DNA of 64,000 nucleotides from Pithys albifrons albifrons (taxonomy: Eukaryota; Chordata; Aves; Passeriformes; Thamnophilidae): positions 34,847,724 to 34,911,723 of the forward strand of contig NC_092463.1 in NCBI RefSeq assembly GCF_047495875.1. Direction: 5' to 3'. Of this stretch, positions 30,601-43,820 are shown piece by piece (the first letter of the stretch is position 1; the number at the start of each line of letters is the position of its first letter). A program made the position numbers and the translations under genes. The notes beneath the pieces are model-generated. The model was not told where the DNA came from. It was given only the letters and a program-made list of their open reading frames with translations, and searched no databases.

Positions 30601-33413
30601 TATTTGTTTGTTGGTGCAAAATATTTTCAGACCTCATACCTGGCCATACTACCTACTGAATGTAAGCAATGCAACCCGCTGTAAGCAACTGGTAAAACTT
30701 ACCATAAGCTGACTTCAGTAGTTATAAAAATAGAAGAGTAACCAAAGTTTTGTGCTCAATGCAAATACACAGAAAGCTGTTGGTGATAGTGATGAAGCAG
30801 AGAAGCTCAGTTTGTGTGTGGATTAGGTTAATTTCTGAGCAAAAGGTCACTGGAGGGTGAAGTACATCGAAAAGAGCAATTTACAAGTTATAAAATAGAG
30901 CAGTTCGTATGCACACTCACATTGATTCACTCAAACAAGCTCTAAAGCCATAGTGTGCCCTTTTGTAAATAAGTATGTTCACAGGCAGACCCACTGATCA
31001 CCCTACTGAATTAAGTGACAGACTCTTTTGTGCATCCCTTCTTGAATGACAGATGGATGCAAGTTATATTGTTCTATTGCTTATACCCATTTTCTAATCA
31101 ATTTTAAATATAATGTGCTTCATGTCACTGCTGCACATTTTGACTCTACATCAGATGGTACACAGAAAATTCTTACACTTTCCTGGTATATATACAGTGT
31201 CACTGAGAATCTTCTCATTTTGCAAAGCAATAGTAGAGTTGTGACCAAAAAGGAAAATTCTGGCAGAGAGAACAGCTTCTACAAAAGAAAATCAGTTCCA
31301 CTGACATCTTCACAGAGCTGCCCAGTGGTATGCATAGTCATGTGCCTCCATGTCATACCAACACACTGCACTCATTTATGCCATGCCGTTGTGTCCCGAA
31401 GCAGATGCACATAGTCTCACTGTAACCCCTGAATCATATGTCATTTATTTCTCCTCCCTCTGTCACATGCACAAACACAGCCTACAGGCTCTATGTCTGA
31501 AATGGAGAAGGGAAACAGATGACATGTGATGTGTTTCAGTGCTTCTAACATTGATGGTCATAATTTTGTTCGTATCATGGACTCAAAGGTTAAGAGGCAA
31601 AAGAATTGATACTATAACTAGGGAGCCAAGTTGTTACTGCCTGCAGCTGGGAAAGAACTCTGTACTGAAAGATGATTCAAATGTTTTCCTTCTGTCTACA
31701 CTATTCGCTGGCATGGAATGCTCTAGCAAGAACTTAGGTTGGTACTTCTTACAGTAGCATGATGTCCTCCAGAGGAATATAAAGACTGTTTCAGCATTGA
31801 CTCTGATTTGTACCCTATACCTATATTGATGACTGCCATTCCTATAAACCAACCAGGCTGAGGTAAAGGTATTTGATTATCTTACTGGCAGCTTAGGGCA
31901 ACATTCTGTAGCAGCAAACATGCTGAACATGTTTCAGTAGGAATGAGAACAAGCACAACTCGTCCAGGATCTATGACACCAGCTTACTCTCATGAAGTGG
32001 GGTGTCTTCTTATGATTTCTTTTTTGCTTCTGCCTAAGATAGCAAAGCAAATTGCATCAAACTCCAGCATACACTACACATCTGGGAGTGGATTTTTCAG
32101 TACAAAAGCCGTTCAGTCACCAAGAGTTCAGTGACATGACCTTTCTCAGAGCAACCCACAAAGAGATTGGCACTTCTAGAACTATGTGATTTTGACAACG
32201 TCTGGAGTTCAGTTGTCTCTGGTAAAACAGATGTTTTACTTCTGATCGCAAATTTCTTCCTAAGTTCATCCTTCTAATTTCTGTTTCAAGTTGTTTTCAG
32301 CCAAGAAATGAACATAAATTTGCTTGGAAACTGTTCCAAAGAATCCGCCATCTGAACTTCAGAATGTTTTGCTGCTTTACTTGCTCTTGACAGGCTCTGA
32401 AACCCCTCCAGGTCTCTAGATGGGATGGAATTTCTTTTGCATTTTTTTGCTTGGCCCAAGTGATGTGAGGACCATCCAAGTGAAAGCCTGATACTGTAGT
32501 AGCAAGGAACAAGGTAAGGGAAGAATGTGTCTGTGTTTCCCTCACTGCTATTACAACAAGGAAAGAGTAATGCAGACACCTATGCTCCCAAATTATGCTA
32601 AACCTGGACCACATTTTGTTCTCTTATGGCTGTTGCAGAATAAATCAAAAGATAAGTTAGGTAAGAATAATGCTAAGTAGCACGTACATCACAGAGCCTT
32701 TGCTGAACTCCTGCTGTGGCTTGTGTAGACTGATAGGTTCCTGCAGACAGTATATGGTATGTTAAGAAGTCAATAGCCTAACAGTTCATGTTCACTTTTC
32801 ATTTGATGTGCATTTTAGTCTATTACTAAAAGAGGCTAAAAGAAGCTCTGTTCTGGCGCATAAGTGGTTGACCTACTTGTTTCTAGAGTGTTTCAGAGTT
32901 GAGGAACATTAAGACTATTGCAAGATATCAAACCAGGAGAAGGAGGCATGACCAAAATACTGCTGCAGCAAACCTCAGCATCATGGACAGTGTTTCCACA
33001 CAGCTCTGAGCAGGTGTAGGAACATGTACCATTTGTACCAGGCACATAGTCCCAGAATGCTGTGGCTGTAGGATGACAGTTTTGCTAGGAAATAGAAGAG
33101 AGAAAGGGGAGCAGCAGGAAGCCCGGCATGGTGCTGAGCTCAGTCCTGACTCTGCACACCAGCTCTGGCATCAAGTATAGTCCTCTGGCTCTGTGCTTTC
33201 TGTCATTTGGTACCCAGAGCAATACCAGCCACATGTGAAACTCCTGCTGACTCACACCCATTGCCCAGAACAGTCTTGGCTTTGCCTGCATTTAGTTCTC
33301 CATGCAGCACCACATGGTCACATTCTTGTACAAAATCCTCCCTCCTAAGTGTCACTGTTTGTCACTGTCCTAGCTTTGCATGAATGCCCATTCCCCTGCT
33401 GAAAAATGTATTT
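30601..33413. other. unique sequence, no gene recognised
   Basis: AT-rich with short ORFs (a 122-codon frame at 31046-31414 has no family resemblance). No transposon is recognised. Confidence 0.5.
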
Positions 33414-33476
33414 CTACTACTACTACTAAATACTTCCTACTACTACTTCTTCTTCCTACTAACTTCTTCCTGGAAT
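33414..33476. repeat. compound (CTA)n / (CTT)n microsatellite
   Basis: Runs of CTACTACTACTACTA, CTACTACTA and CTTCTTCTT are interrupted by TAAATACTTC-type spacers. It appears to be a decaying trinucleotide array with an internal duplication of the TTCCTACTA word. Confidence 0.85.
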
Positions 33477-34539
33477 AAAACTTCCCCACTTTAAAAACAA
33501 TTTGGAGTACCCTGGACCTGGAAGAGGGCTGTTGGAAAAAAGCACAATGGTTTTAGATAAGTCACCATGTAACCAGCTGTAGGGGAGGGCACAGAAGAGG
33601 GGCAAAAGCAAACTTATAGCCAGCTTCTGCACTTGCCAGCCACAACAAGCAGCTGTTTTGCCAGTGCTCAGAGCACAGAAATAAGGGGACACTAAAGAGT
33701 TAAAAAGGTTTTCAGTGAAAGCCAGGCTGATGAGAGAAGGGGGGAAAGAGGAGGAGCAATCCTCTTGTGAGCAGACTTTTCAGAGCCTCCAGAGATCATA
33801 AGGCCAGGGAATCACAGGCCTATGCATAGGATGCTTTTTTTTCTCTTTTCTTTTAGATGTTTTCATTTAGATGGTTGGGATCTAAATATATAATGATTTA
33901 CCCTAAAATTGATGTATGGTGACCGGGTATAACTTGTTGTAGCAATCAGAACTGCAACAAATTACCAAAATTCAACTGCCAGGTTCAGCCTAAAATTCAG
34001 CCTGATAGGAAAAGAATCTTACAGTCATATTTGGAGACAAATGGTTATTTGCTGTGAGACAAATATTTGAGATCTGACAAGGTACCAAAATAGCTCAGAT
34101 ATGCAACTGTATGGGTCATACTTACTCACATCTTACTGGTCCCTGGTAGCCAGCCTTTCTGTGGTTTAATTTCATCTCATTACCCAAAGCTATGCCCCTT
34201 GTGCATTTATTTTGTTAATGAAATTCTGGCTCTATTGGAATATCAGCTCTGTAGGGGTTGCCAGGACATATAAAAAAGAACAGCCATAAACTATGTTAAT
34301 TATTATTGCAGTGCAATGCCAGGTCTAGTACTGCTTCCAAAAAAATAAAAGAGGGAGAATAGAACTTCACATGTCCCTGACCTGTCCAGAGGGACAAAAC
34401 AGAGAGCTTTTATTTTATTTGTTTCTACAGTGACTCAGTCTGTAGTAACTGGGTTAAAGTCCACTTAGAAACAAATAGAACAAAAGGCCTCCTGTTAGTG
34501 CTGGATATTTTCCCTCTTCAGATATCACCAGAAGGATTT
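33477..34539. other. unique sequence, no gene recognised
   Basis: No feature recognised. Confidence 0.5.
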
Positions 34540-34571
34540 AAAAAAAAAAAGAAAAAGAAAAAAAGAAAAAA
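34540..34571. repeat. A-rich tract
   Basis: A-runs broken by single G residues. No polyadenylation signal precedes it and no transcript-like sequence is attached. Confidence 0.85.
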
Positions 34572-34963
34572 GCCCTCTAACAGAATGCAGGAAACCACAA
34601 GCTTATGGGAATGTAGCAGCACTTTGGAAAGGAAAACACTGCCTCAGACTTTCATCTGCTGGCTGGCTTTTTTCCTCCCCATTTTTTCCTTACCTTCTTT
34701 TCATCTCTACAGCTAGAAGCGTTTGTCAGGTCAACACACAGCCTGGAGAAAAGGCTGGTGGAGAGAGCAGTTAAGTTGCAGGGGTTCATTGCCAGACCCC
34801 AGACAGAGAGGAAAAAAATTGTCTTGTGCAAATCCCTGTGGTCTGCAAGGGGGCTCCAGCACAGAGGGAGAAAGCTTTGGTGCAGCCGTGCCTCACAACA
34901 GTTGCTTGCCAGACTGTGGGTCTTAGCAGGGTCAGAACCCTGGATCCTTCAAGCTGTACTACA

Positions 34964-35039
34964 GGGGGGAAAAAGGGCTTTTTCCTAATTTTTATTTGGT
35001 ATTTCTGTTGGGGGGGAACGAGGGGGGAGTTGTTTGGGG
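34964..35039 (+). repeat. G-run cluster, possible G-quadruplex
   Basis: G-runs of 6 (34964-34969), 3 (34975-34977), 7 (35010-35016), 6 (35022-35027) and 4 (35036-35039) occur on the plus strand. The last three, with the 7-G run split in two, nearly satisfy the classical four-run rule, with one loop of eight bases. A T/GTTTG run follows. Confidence 0.6.
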
Positions 35040-35569
35040 TTTTTGTTTGTTTGTTTTTTAATGTAGCTTAGTGACATTTAAGTAACAAACTACACAATGT
35101 TCTCTGAGATATAAAATCTATCTGAAATGCTTTCTGTCTTCCATTATAAGTATTATCATGGCATGCCTATGTTTTCATTATAAAGAAAACGTTTTCCAGA
35201 AATCATTCATTGAATTTCATTTATTTTCACTTTAGCTTTTTCCTAAGGAACATGAACTGACAATAACAGAGAAAGCATGCTGAAATTTTATTTTGCATAT
35301 AGAATCTGAGGAAGATTGCAGCTGTTTAAAATTAAATGAGGAACTGAAGTTAAATGTTATTTTTTACCTATAGCTTTAGCTATTATTGTGATCCTGGTTT
35401 GTGCAAAAGACTGTTAATTTTTGTTAGATGAGCTTTATGTTGACCTAGATCAGGATAACAGCTTGGTGAATGGTGTAATGAGCAATGTGCTGGGTGTAAG
35501 GGAGGAATGGGAATGCATAGCCAGAGCTGGACCACGTAAGCCAACTGTTAGTTTAATTTAGACTGCTGC
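35040..35569. other. unique sequence, no gene recognised
   Basis: AT-rich with nothing recognised. Confidence 0.5.
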
Positions 35570-35645
35570 AGAACCATCATCTCAAGTGGTAAGCTTTTGA
35601 GTGACTTGACCAAGACCACATTGCACATAAGTAGTTACTTTATTT
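35570..35645 (-). mobile_element. MIR-like SINE fragment
   Basis: TTGAGTGACTTGACCAAGAC, then CACATTGCACATAAGTAGT, closely follows the reverse complement of the MIR core (TTAAGTGACTTGCCCAAGG then TCACACAGC...AAGTGG). The flanking parts are eroded. Confidence 0.5.
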
Positions 35646-36040
35646 AGTTAGCTGACTGATTCTATACTGAGGTATAGTCTTTTGTGTTCATAGTAAATAG
35701 GTAAACAGAGTCAGCCTTGCCATGGCTGTTTCACTAAGAACTGATGACACTGTGCAGAAAATTCAGTATTTAAAACAAATTTTCATCCTTAATACAATAT
35801 GAATCAGTTGCTTGTAGTAGTTGGTAATGCCTCATATACAGTGTCTCCTTTCTAGGCCATTTGGGCTAGTTTCCATATCAAATAGTTTAAAGAATAAAAA
35901 GATCAAATGACTGGTTTTCGCTCATGTGAAGTAAGTAGTTCCAGATCCTAGTGGACAAATTATCTTCTGAAAAGCATCTAAATTTGGTTTCTTTATCAGC
36001 ATTTTCATTAAAATAATAAAGTTCTGTTTTCTTATTCAGA
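35646..36040. other. unique sequence, no gene recognised
   Basis: Nothing recognised between the MIR-like fragment and the CR1 fragment. Confidence 0.5.
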
Positions 36041-36210
36041 GTCTCCTGCCTTAGGCTTCTCTAGGCTGAAGAATTTGAGCTGTCCCAACCTCTCTTATAT
36101 GCCAGCCTCTAACCATTTTAGGGTCACTCCACTAGACTTCACTTCAGCTTGCAAATGTCTGTCTTGCAGTGTATGCTGTAATACTGGATACAGTATTCCA
36201 GTCTTTGTTA
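36041..36210 (-). mobile_element. old CR1 fragment
   Basis: CTTAGGCTTCTCTAGGCTGAA, then AGCTGTCCCAACCTCTCTTAT, ACTAGACTTCACTTCAGC and ATACTGGATACAGTATTCCAG match, in order, CR1 ORF2 C-terminal DNA in reverse complement (the [10 protein letters not shown] to APQ... region). Divergence is high and no frame is open. Both ends of the element are missing. Confidence 0.7.
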
Positions 36211-36360
36211 ATGAACACATGGTTAAAGGCTTTTGCCCTTAGTGAAGTCACAGCTAGTCATAGTTTGAAGCATATTTTCAAACACTGTCCAGAGGTAAAA
36301 AATTAAGCCTGACTAGGCTGGGTGTTTTAAAACACTGTTGGGACTACTGACACTGAAAAA

Positions 36361-36380
36361 TTACAGCATCTTACAGCATC
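36361..36380. repeat. 10-bp perfect tandem duplication
   Basis: TTACAGCATC is repeated twice without change. Confidence 0.95.
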
Positions 36381-36484
36381 TGCTAACAAACTATTTTGCA
36401 CTCAGAGTAGATAAGAGGGTGACTCTTCCTACCTGTGTAGTTTTAAGGCCAAATCTTAGGAGTTAGCTGTTTTCAGATGTAATT

Positions 36485-36505
36485 TAAATTTAACAGTTAA
36501 ATTTA
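36485..36505. repeat. near-perfect palindrome, 10-bp arms, 1-base centre
   Basis: TAAATTTAAC (36485-36494) and GTTAAATTTA (36496-36505) are exact reverse complements around a single A. It is AT-rich and could form a cruciform. Confidence 0.95.
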
Positions 36506-37117
36506 GCATCATGCCAGTAAAAAGCTGTTCTAGCATTAAACAGTATTCTAGTGTACATGTGCTGACTTGGAGCATGTTTGGTAGCTAGTGCAGTTTATTA
36601 TGTGATGCACTTTGATCTCCTCCTTATGCATCGACTGTCCAGATGGAAGTGGAAACATGCTGCTGGTTCACAGGGGAGAAGGCCTGCCCAGCTCTGGCTA
36701 AGAGGTACATCACTTTCTGCCATGTCACTGTAAAGGCACAGCATCACCACATACAGAAAGGCACATTAGTTGGTTTTTAATGTCAAAATCATGCTTGATA
36801 ACCAGCACTGCCTGTACTGGTGTTCACAGAGAACAGGGAATGGAGAATATTCCCTGAAATTTGTTTAAGGTTCAGAGCTTCTAACTCCACCTTCCTAAGC
36901 TGAAAGAGAAGTGTTTTTCCTCTGCTCCATCTGGTATGGCTCTCTGGAAAACTTCAGCTTGGCCTACGCCCTCCTCAGTCCCTGAACTTTGTAATTTTTC
37001 AGCTGCCAGAAGCACTAACTGCCCAGTTTTATGTAACTCCAAATATCTGCAGTGGAGCTGGAGAATACACACATGGAGGAAGTTTTGTGGCTTTTAAGCT
37101 ATGCCCAGAAGTTTGCC
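36506..37117. other. unique sequence, no gene recognised
   Basis: Nothing recognised. Confidence 0.5.
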
Positions 37118-37135
37118 TTTTTTTTTTTTTTTTTT
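37118..37135. repeat. T18 homopolymer
   Basis: Eighteen consecutive T. On the minus strand this would be an A-tail, but no AATAAA lies in the expected place and the adjoining GGTGGGAGAGGG sequence is not transcript-like. Confidence 0.9.
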
Positions 37136-40100
37136 GGTGGGAGAGGGAAGAAGAGGAATGCAGTAGGGGTATACACAGGACTTTTCAAAATAGAACATAA
37201 ATTCTGTCTACTGCGAGGAAAGGTGTAGGTTTGCTTTTGAAATTCCCTTTTTTTGGAAGGGGTCTGAAACACGTTTTGAGGAGAGGGTCTTGCTGTTATA
37301 TTTGATAAGTGTAAACAGATAAATAGTAATTTTTAGAGGTTCTTCGTGACTGTTGTCTTTTGCTCAGAGAACCAAATCTTAACTTGTAACAGCCATTGTC
37401 AAAGTCTGTATTGCCAAAAGGGACCAGCGGTTTTCTCCAACTCCAACGAACAGTTTCCCAGATGAATATGCTGTGCCTGAGTTTCTGCAGCCAAGCAAAG
37501 CAAATAGACATGCAGCTTTTGTGGCACTTGAAACTTTATATTCCAGTACCACAGGAAAAATGGCAAACACTCAGAGAAGTCAGGAGGGGCAAGGAGGCTG
37601 CATTTACAGGACCTGTAATCCCCTTTTCCCTCCTTCCCTTTCAAATTGTTTACAAACCCTGAGACAGTTTTTGTTTTTGTCATTTCAAAATAAATATTTT
37701 GTAGGGGATGTGCATGTGAAAGAAAGCAAACTGGAGGAATGAGGCTGAAGCACTGTAATAACAAAGCAGCAAGCAGCCTATCAAGCCAGGGACAACCCTG
37801 CAATAAACTAGCTATCCAGGCCTGTAATCACAAGTGACTTAGCAATAACAAATCAGTGCATGTCTATTGGTGTGGGAGGCAGATGAGCAGAAGTGAAAGA
37901 TACATTCCCAGAAGGGTAGAGAAAGTGAACAGAAAAATTCAGTGTGTGGAGGAGGTAAACAGGAGAAGCATGTAAGTTGATTGTGTTGTTTGTGCATGTG
38001 GATCCCAAACAGCTGAAGTTAAAGCTTTCTTCCCATTTTGTACGGTATGCAGAATTTCATGCATCTGCCAAATGTTGAAACAGGAGCAAAAATCAGTATC
38101 AGTTTCTCTTGAAACAAAATTAAAACTGCATGAAAACAGTTAATAAACACAGCATCTAAGTCAGAGTTATCTGCAGCCCCATTGTGGCAGTGGTCTGGAG
38201 CCAGAGGAGCCAGAGGTAGGAGCCACCACAGCCATAGAAGGATGAAATCAATAGCAAAGTAGAATCTTACACAACTAAGTTGTCAGTAAGGTTAGTTTTA
38301 AAGGGATGTGGTTAAAGATAAATATCAAACTGTGCCTAGCAGAGCTATGTTAATGAATTGCAGTCTTTCCAGTGACAGAATTGGAGTTCTTACTCAAGCA
38401 AAACTGTAGGTGTGGAGGTATGATTCTCTTGCCATATAACTGAAAGGTTATCTCACAGTCTTCTCGCTGGTTGCCAGACTACCTTCTTGGAGGTAAACAA
38501 CATGGAGCTTTTGGTTAGTCCTGCTGTGTCTCTCAGGACAAGGAGTGGCTGAAACAGCAAGAGAAGAGTGGACATGCTTACAAAAACAGTGGTTCATGAC
38601 TGTGTGTATCCTCTGTCCAGAGACAAATATGTTAGTGCAAACAGAACTGCTTCACAGGCCTTAGTGAGCTTTTTTTCCTGTGACCCCTTTGGGATCATGT
38701 TGATGCACAGCCTGTGTGCTGGAGGCTGAATTGGTTCCCGAGTGCACTTAGTATTTAAAGACATTAATAATTTAGAGCTGTCTGCCACAGCTTCATTTGG
38801 TGTGAATGGAACTTCTGACCTCTCCAGGCTCTAATTCCCAAAAAACAAGGGACTGGAAAACACAGGGACAAGGCACAGAGAGCACTCAGCTGTGGAACAC
38901 CCTACGTGTCAGGGTATGACCATGGGCTCCAGAGAGAGCCTTCCAAAAGGACTGAGATTAGTGGTTGGCAAGCACAGGAGTTATTTTACTGAAGTTCCAC
39001 TTTTTTATCAAGTGTCTTTACCATGTTCCTATTGTGGAGCCAGAGAAGTTAGAGGTCAGAACAGTGTTGTTGCTGCAGCAGTCCTGCTTTCTTCCCATGT
39101 CTTCTCATGGCTTTTAAGGGGCTTGATGAGTTGTTGGGTCTCTGCCATGTAAACAGAGCCCCTCATTTAGTGCTGTTACTGTGTCCTTAGCCAGTGCCAG
39201 GCTCAGAGTGCAGTAGAACAGACTCATGAGGCTCTGGTGGGGATAATGACAATGCTGGAGTTTACAGCAAAGGTCAGGGAGAAGAGATCAGCCCATCTTT
39301 GGGGGAGGCCATAAATGGCTGTCAAGTTCAGACTGGGGGAAGGAGAGAATGGGTGTATCTGTTTTTGTTTTTTTCTTCCAGGGCTAACTTGGGAGACCGA
39401 GTGACTGAAGTCACTATACACTGAACCTTACACATCCAGAGTACTGATCAAATCTGACCAGAGACATTGGTTGTATGGAAATGGGAAGTGGTGCCCTACA
39501 TGTGTTGTCACATTAAAGGCTTTTTTCTCTGAGTCAAATTTGGGCAGTGCATTGGCATAGAACTCCTTCCCTCTCCACCCTGCCCAGGCGAGCTGGCTCA
39601 GGGCACTACAGTTTGGCAGATATATTTTGGGCTGGGTACATATCACCAGTGTCCACCCTCTCTTGAAATTCTTAGTTTTACTTGGACTGCTGTTGAAAGA
39701 GTAGAGTTATTTGTGCAGAGGATGAGGAGAACTGAAGAGAAAGAGGAGGTCAAGAAGTGCAGATTAGAGCACACAATCCAGAGCTACTCCATGGAGGGTG
39801 GCTGGAATGACAGAAATGACAAGGGCTTGTCTAGCGGTGCTGCCAAGAGGCAGAGGGCCAGAGCCCTTGCCTCTCCCTGAAATTGCACAGGAGAGATGAG
39901 CTCAGGATCCCTCTTACCCTCCAGTGTGGGATGGCTGTGTGAGAGGTTGGTCCTGGTGAGGCACATCATTACCCTAATAGACCTTTGAGGCCAAAGTTGC
40001 CCAGTGTCCCCTGTGGCCTGGGAGAGGTGCCTCCTCAGTGGAGGGCTGTCTGCACCATTGCAGCCTGTATCCAAAGGCTCCCAGCTTTCTCTACTGCCAA

Positions 40101-41857
40101 GTGGAGGAAGCCAAAATCAGCTTTGCTTTATGGTGCCAGGACACAGCTCAGAGGATGTGAATATATTTTTCTAAGCTACACAAATTGACACAGCAAATAG
40201 TTCCAGCATGTGAGGAAAAGGTAAAACACAGTGACTTCATTTCAACAAAAAACCTCATCTGTCATTCAGAGAAGTAATTAAAAAGCATGGCGATTAAATG
40301 CATGCCAGAAACTATCTTCAAATCCTAAGTCACTTGCACCCAAAATAAGAAGTGCCTGTTCCCATTCGGAGGAAAAGGTAGTGCTTCATGTTTTCCTCTT
40401 TCAGGTCTGTGCAGTCTCTGAATTCTGAGAAGTCAACTTGTTCTTTGGGCTTCCTTATCAGAGGCAAATTGTTCATTTCAGGGAAAAAGAGAATTTATCT
40501 CTCTTTAGATGTTAAAAATGATAAGGAAAAATCCCAGTGTGCTTGGCAGGATTGGGAATGAAGTTGTTGCATCCTAGCTTTGCATCTGGAAATTAGCACT
40601 CTCATAAGCAGGACCTGTAATATCTTAAGTGGAAAGGTGATATTCTAAATCTGCAGGTAGCACATTTTGTGAAATTTAGCAGCTGCCTTTGGGAAGTGTT
40701 TTGTAAATTTTGGTTTCTGTTTCTGCTAAAGGCGAAGCAATGGATTCAGAGCTCTAACTTTTGGGACTGTCTGACAAGTATTCAGATTTCTAATTTGATC
40801 CATGCAGCAAAATAATGGGTTAAATCAAAATACACACAAAATCAAACATTCCTGTGTTCTAAAAGTTTGGTTCCAGATCCAAATATCATATTGAAATTAA
40901 ATTCATATTTCTCCTACTAGCCAGAAACCATAGTGAGATAAGTGAAATCAGATGGGATAAAAAAGGATGCTCAAATTTATGGGAGAAAAATTCTTAATGT
41001 AACAGTGTGTCTTTGGCTTTCCTATCAAGGAAGGAAAGAGAGGAATATTTCTGTCTACTCTGCTTTACAACTGACTAGGTATGCTAACTTTCTTGTTTTC
41101 TTCTGAATGAGTTGACTTTTACAGGAAACAGACTATTGGCATGATCTGGTACTAGAAGCCCGTGTTACTGTCTGCCTGGGCTTTCCTACTGGGCAGATCA
41201 AATGTGGCTTTCAGCTAAAATGCTTCCTGCCTTCTCTGTCTCCACTCAGTTCCTAGCAATGATGAGCTTGTGTAGGAGCTGTTAGGAAGGCCTCGAGTGT
41301 CACTGTGACCAAAGTTTCACACGACTGTGGAAAGTGAACTGTATGTCAGGGTGATGACAAGGCCAAAGAGTGAATCTACTAAGTGGTTATCCTTAGCAAC
41401 CTTATGTAATCACAGGCAGGAAAATTCAATACCAGTTATTTATGTTTAGGTGAAAAGGAAAGAGAAATTCTGGTGGCAGAGAGGAGAAAGGACCATGTGT
41501 CAGACTATAGAGTTGAAAGGAATACGTAGGTGATTCCTGTCTGAGGTTTTGGTTTGTGTATGGGGTGGTACAAACCACTCTGCCCTGCCCAGTTCTCCCA
41601 GCACCTTCTCAGAGTCACAACAAACTTGAAGTAGTGCCAGAAGTGCCGCTTCAGCACGAGTGGACATGCACAGTGGTATTTATCCCCACTACAGGTACAG
41701 TGGTAAGTAAGACCCAAGACGTGGAGTCACAGTAGGTCTGGTTGTGTCTTGTGACTGTTGTACAGTGATGTGATTCCATCAACAGCAGAAGAACTGCTCT
41801 GAGGAGTTAAGCCAAGTAAGTCCATGGCAGAGTGGAACAGACAGCTCAGGACTTCCA
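37136..41857. other. unique sequence, no gene recognised
   Basis: About 4.7 kb without recognised repeats or exons. A small inverted repeat (TGGTTTGT 41550-41557 and ACAAACCA 41570-41577) is present. Short overlapping ORFs at 37380-37800 occur on both strands and look incidental. Confidence 0.5.
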
Positions 41858-43160
41858 GTGGCTGAGTGCAACTTTGTATTGTGGCTTTGCGTTGTTTCTT
41901 TCATCTGTATTGGAAAAGGTGCACCCATGCATTGCAGTGACCAAACCTTGACAGCATTCTCATTTCCTTTGCACTGCTTCAGCTGGCACCTTCTCTGTCT
42001 CTATCTGGGCACAGATTCTCAATGCACAAGAAACCACAAGCATACTGAGGCTGCACTGTTGCAAGCAGAACAGCACACAGTCGCACAGCAGGGGCAAAGT
42101 GTGAAGCCCTCTCCTCCCCCTGCTCCCACTTCCAGAACAGACGCCATCAGCTGTCTGTTCCTGCAGGTTACCATGAGCCTCATCCCTGTGTCTCCCAAAG
42201 TGCATCTTAAGTTTCTGGCAGCAGGGCTTGGAGGACCCAGAAACAGACCTTCTGCTTGCTCTGGCAGCTCCATGTTGTGCCTGCCTAGTGCTGACCTTCC
42301 TTGCCCTCCGGCCTCTGCCCTTGCTGCCCGACCTTGTGGGATTATTCCTGCTGTGCCTTCTCCAGGAGAAGCCCCTTCAGCTGCTGCTGTAGTATTGAGG
42401 GTGACTATGAGAGGAAAGAAGAAAATCCCCCTTTGATGACTTGCTTTTGTGGCGGGCAGTAATCAATACCCTGGGCACACTGCTCAAGTGCTGGTGGAAA
42501 AACATGTTATCCCTCTGTGTGCTGACCTCCCCCAGCCCGTGATCTTCCTCCCACATGCTCCGAGCTGTCCTTGTTTCCAGCCAGGAGGGCCCTTAAGAGC
42601 AAATCCTGCACATCCTGCCCTGTTTTCTCATTTTGGTCTGAAGAACAATATTGGAGGTGGGATTTTTGCTGGAGTTTATCTTTGCCAGTCCTCATCTGCT
42701 TGAAAGGCTGGCTGCCAGGAATGGGACGAGCTGCTTCCTTGGTTACTGCACCGCAGGCCACTGGTGTTGGAATGGGGAAGCAGGGGGGATTTTTCGTTTG
42801 TTTGTTTGCTTTTCCCTGAACCATGAAGCTCTGGGCAGTGGCGAAGGCAGGATGCAAGACCTGACGGACAGGATCTGGTTTTGCACAATCTCCCTCCCCT
42901 CTCATGGAGTGAGGCTTGTGGCCCCAGCAGCCTTTTCAGGCCCTGCCAGCAGGGGAGTGAGAACTAGGCCCATGGATTGCATCAGGGCTCTTTTTTCTGG
43001 TCATGGTGGTTGGTTATAATGAGAAAATACTCCAAATTCCTAGTGAAAAATCCTTTCTTCCTTTCATTATTACTGGGCCAGACAAGCTAAGCTAGCACTG
43101 GAGCCCTGAATGGTGGCTGGCTGGTGGTGCACCAGCAGTGCCAGGGTGGGAGACAGGGCT
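41858..43160. other. GC-richer stretch with the longest non-repeat ORF
   Basis: The base composition shifts towards C and G here. A plus-strand frame of 192 codons (41858-42436) is the longest outside CR1. It starts with GTG, not ATG; its first residues are hydrophobic (NFVLWLCVVSFICIG), and the rest is rich in Pro, Ser and Ala. I recognise no domain, no splice context supports it, and minus-strand frames of similar quality overlap it. It is probably a by-product of local composition. Confidence 0.45.
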
Positions 43161-43820
43161 CCTGCATCCTCCCCCCAGCATCGCTCTGGGGTGTCTCATA
43201 TAAACCTCAAAAAATAGCTAGCTTACTGTACATTCTATCTGAACATATCTGGGCATGAAACTGGATCACTGATACAATCCTGAATGTTGTTTAAAAGCTG
43301 TTTTAGCTAAGTGAGTAAAAATGACCTTGCAGTGAAAGATACTGAAAATGCAAAGTGGTGAGACTGTCTCAGATTTCATTTCTGAGCAAAGCTGCTTTCA
43401 ATTGCAGCAGCAAGTACCTAAAAAGTGTGCTTACTTTTTTTAAAATTTCTGTTCCTTATCTTTTGCAGAAGTTTAACATCTGTTCTAGACAGTGGGTTGG
43501 ATCCAAAACAGATGAAGACTTTGATTCAAGGTGTCTTGCCTCATCACTGAGGCATTTGCAGTGAGGTGTGACTGGGCATAGCAATGCAAATTCTTCTGGA
43601 GAATGTACTGATTAAATCTTATTGGTGGACTGTGAAATGTAAACGAATGAATATTTACGAAAGATTTCATGATTTTTCAGCTGCAACCCTGAGTATATGT
43701 TCACTGGTTAACAGACTTGTCATTGAGGCATGAAGACGCCCTGTCAAGTCCTCGAGTCTGAACTGAGGAGATTTATCTTTGTTTATGTCTGAGTTGATTT
43801 ATCTTTGCTTCTTTCTCAGT
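43161..43820. other. unique sequence, no gene recognised
   Basis: Nothing recognised. Confidence 0.5.

Noticed and set aside
36230..36280. MIR-like word GAAGTCACAGCTAGTC after the CR1 fragment
   Set aside because: Single short match without neighbouring MIR blocks.
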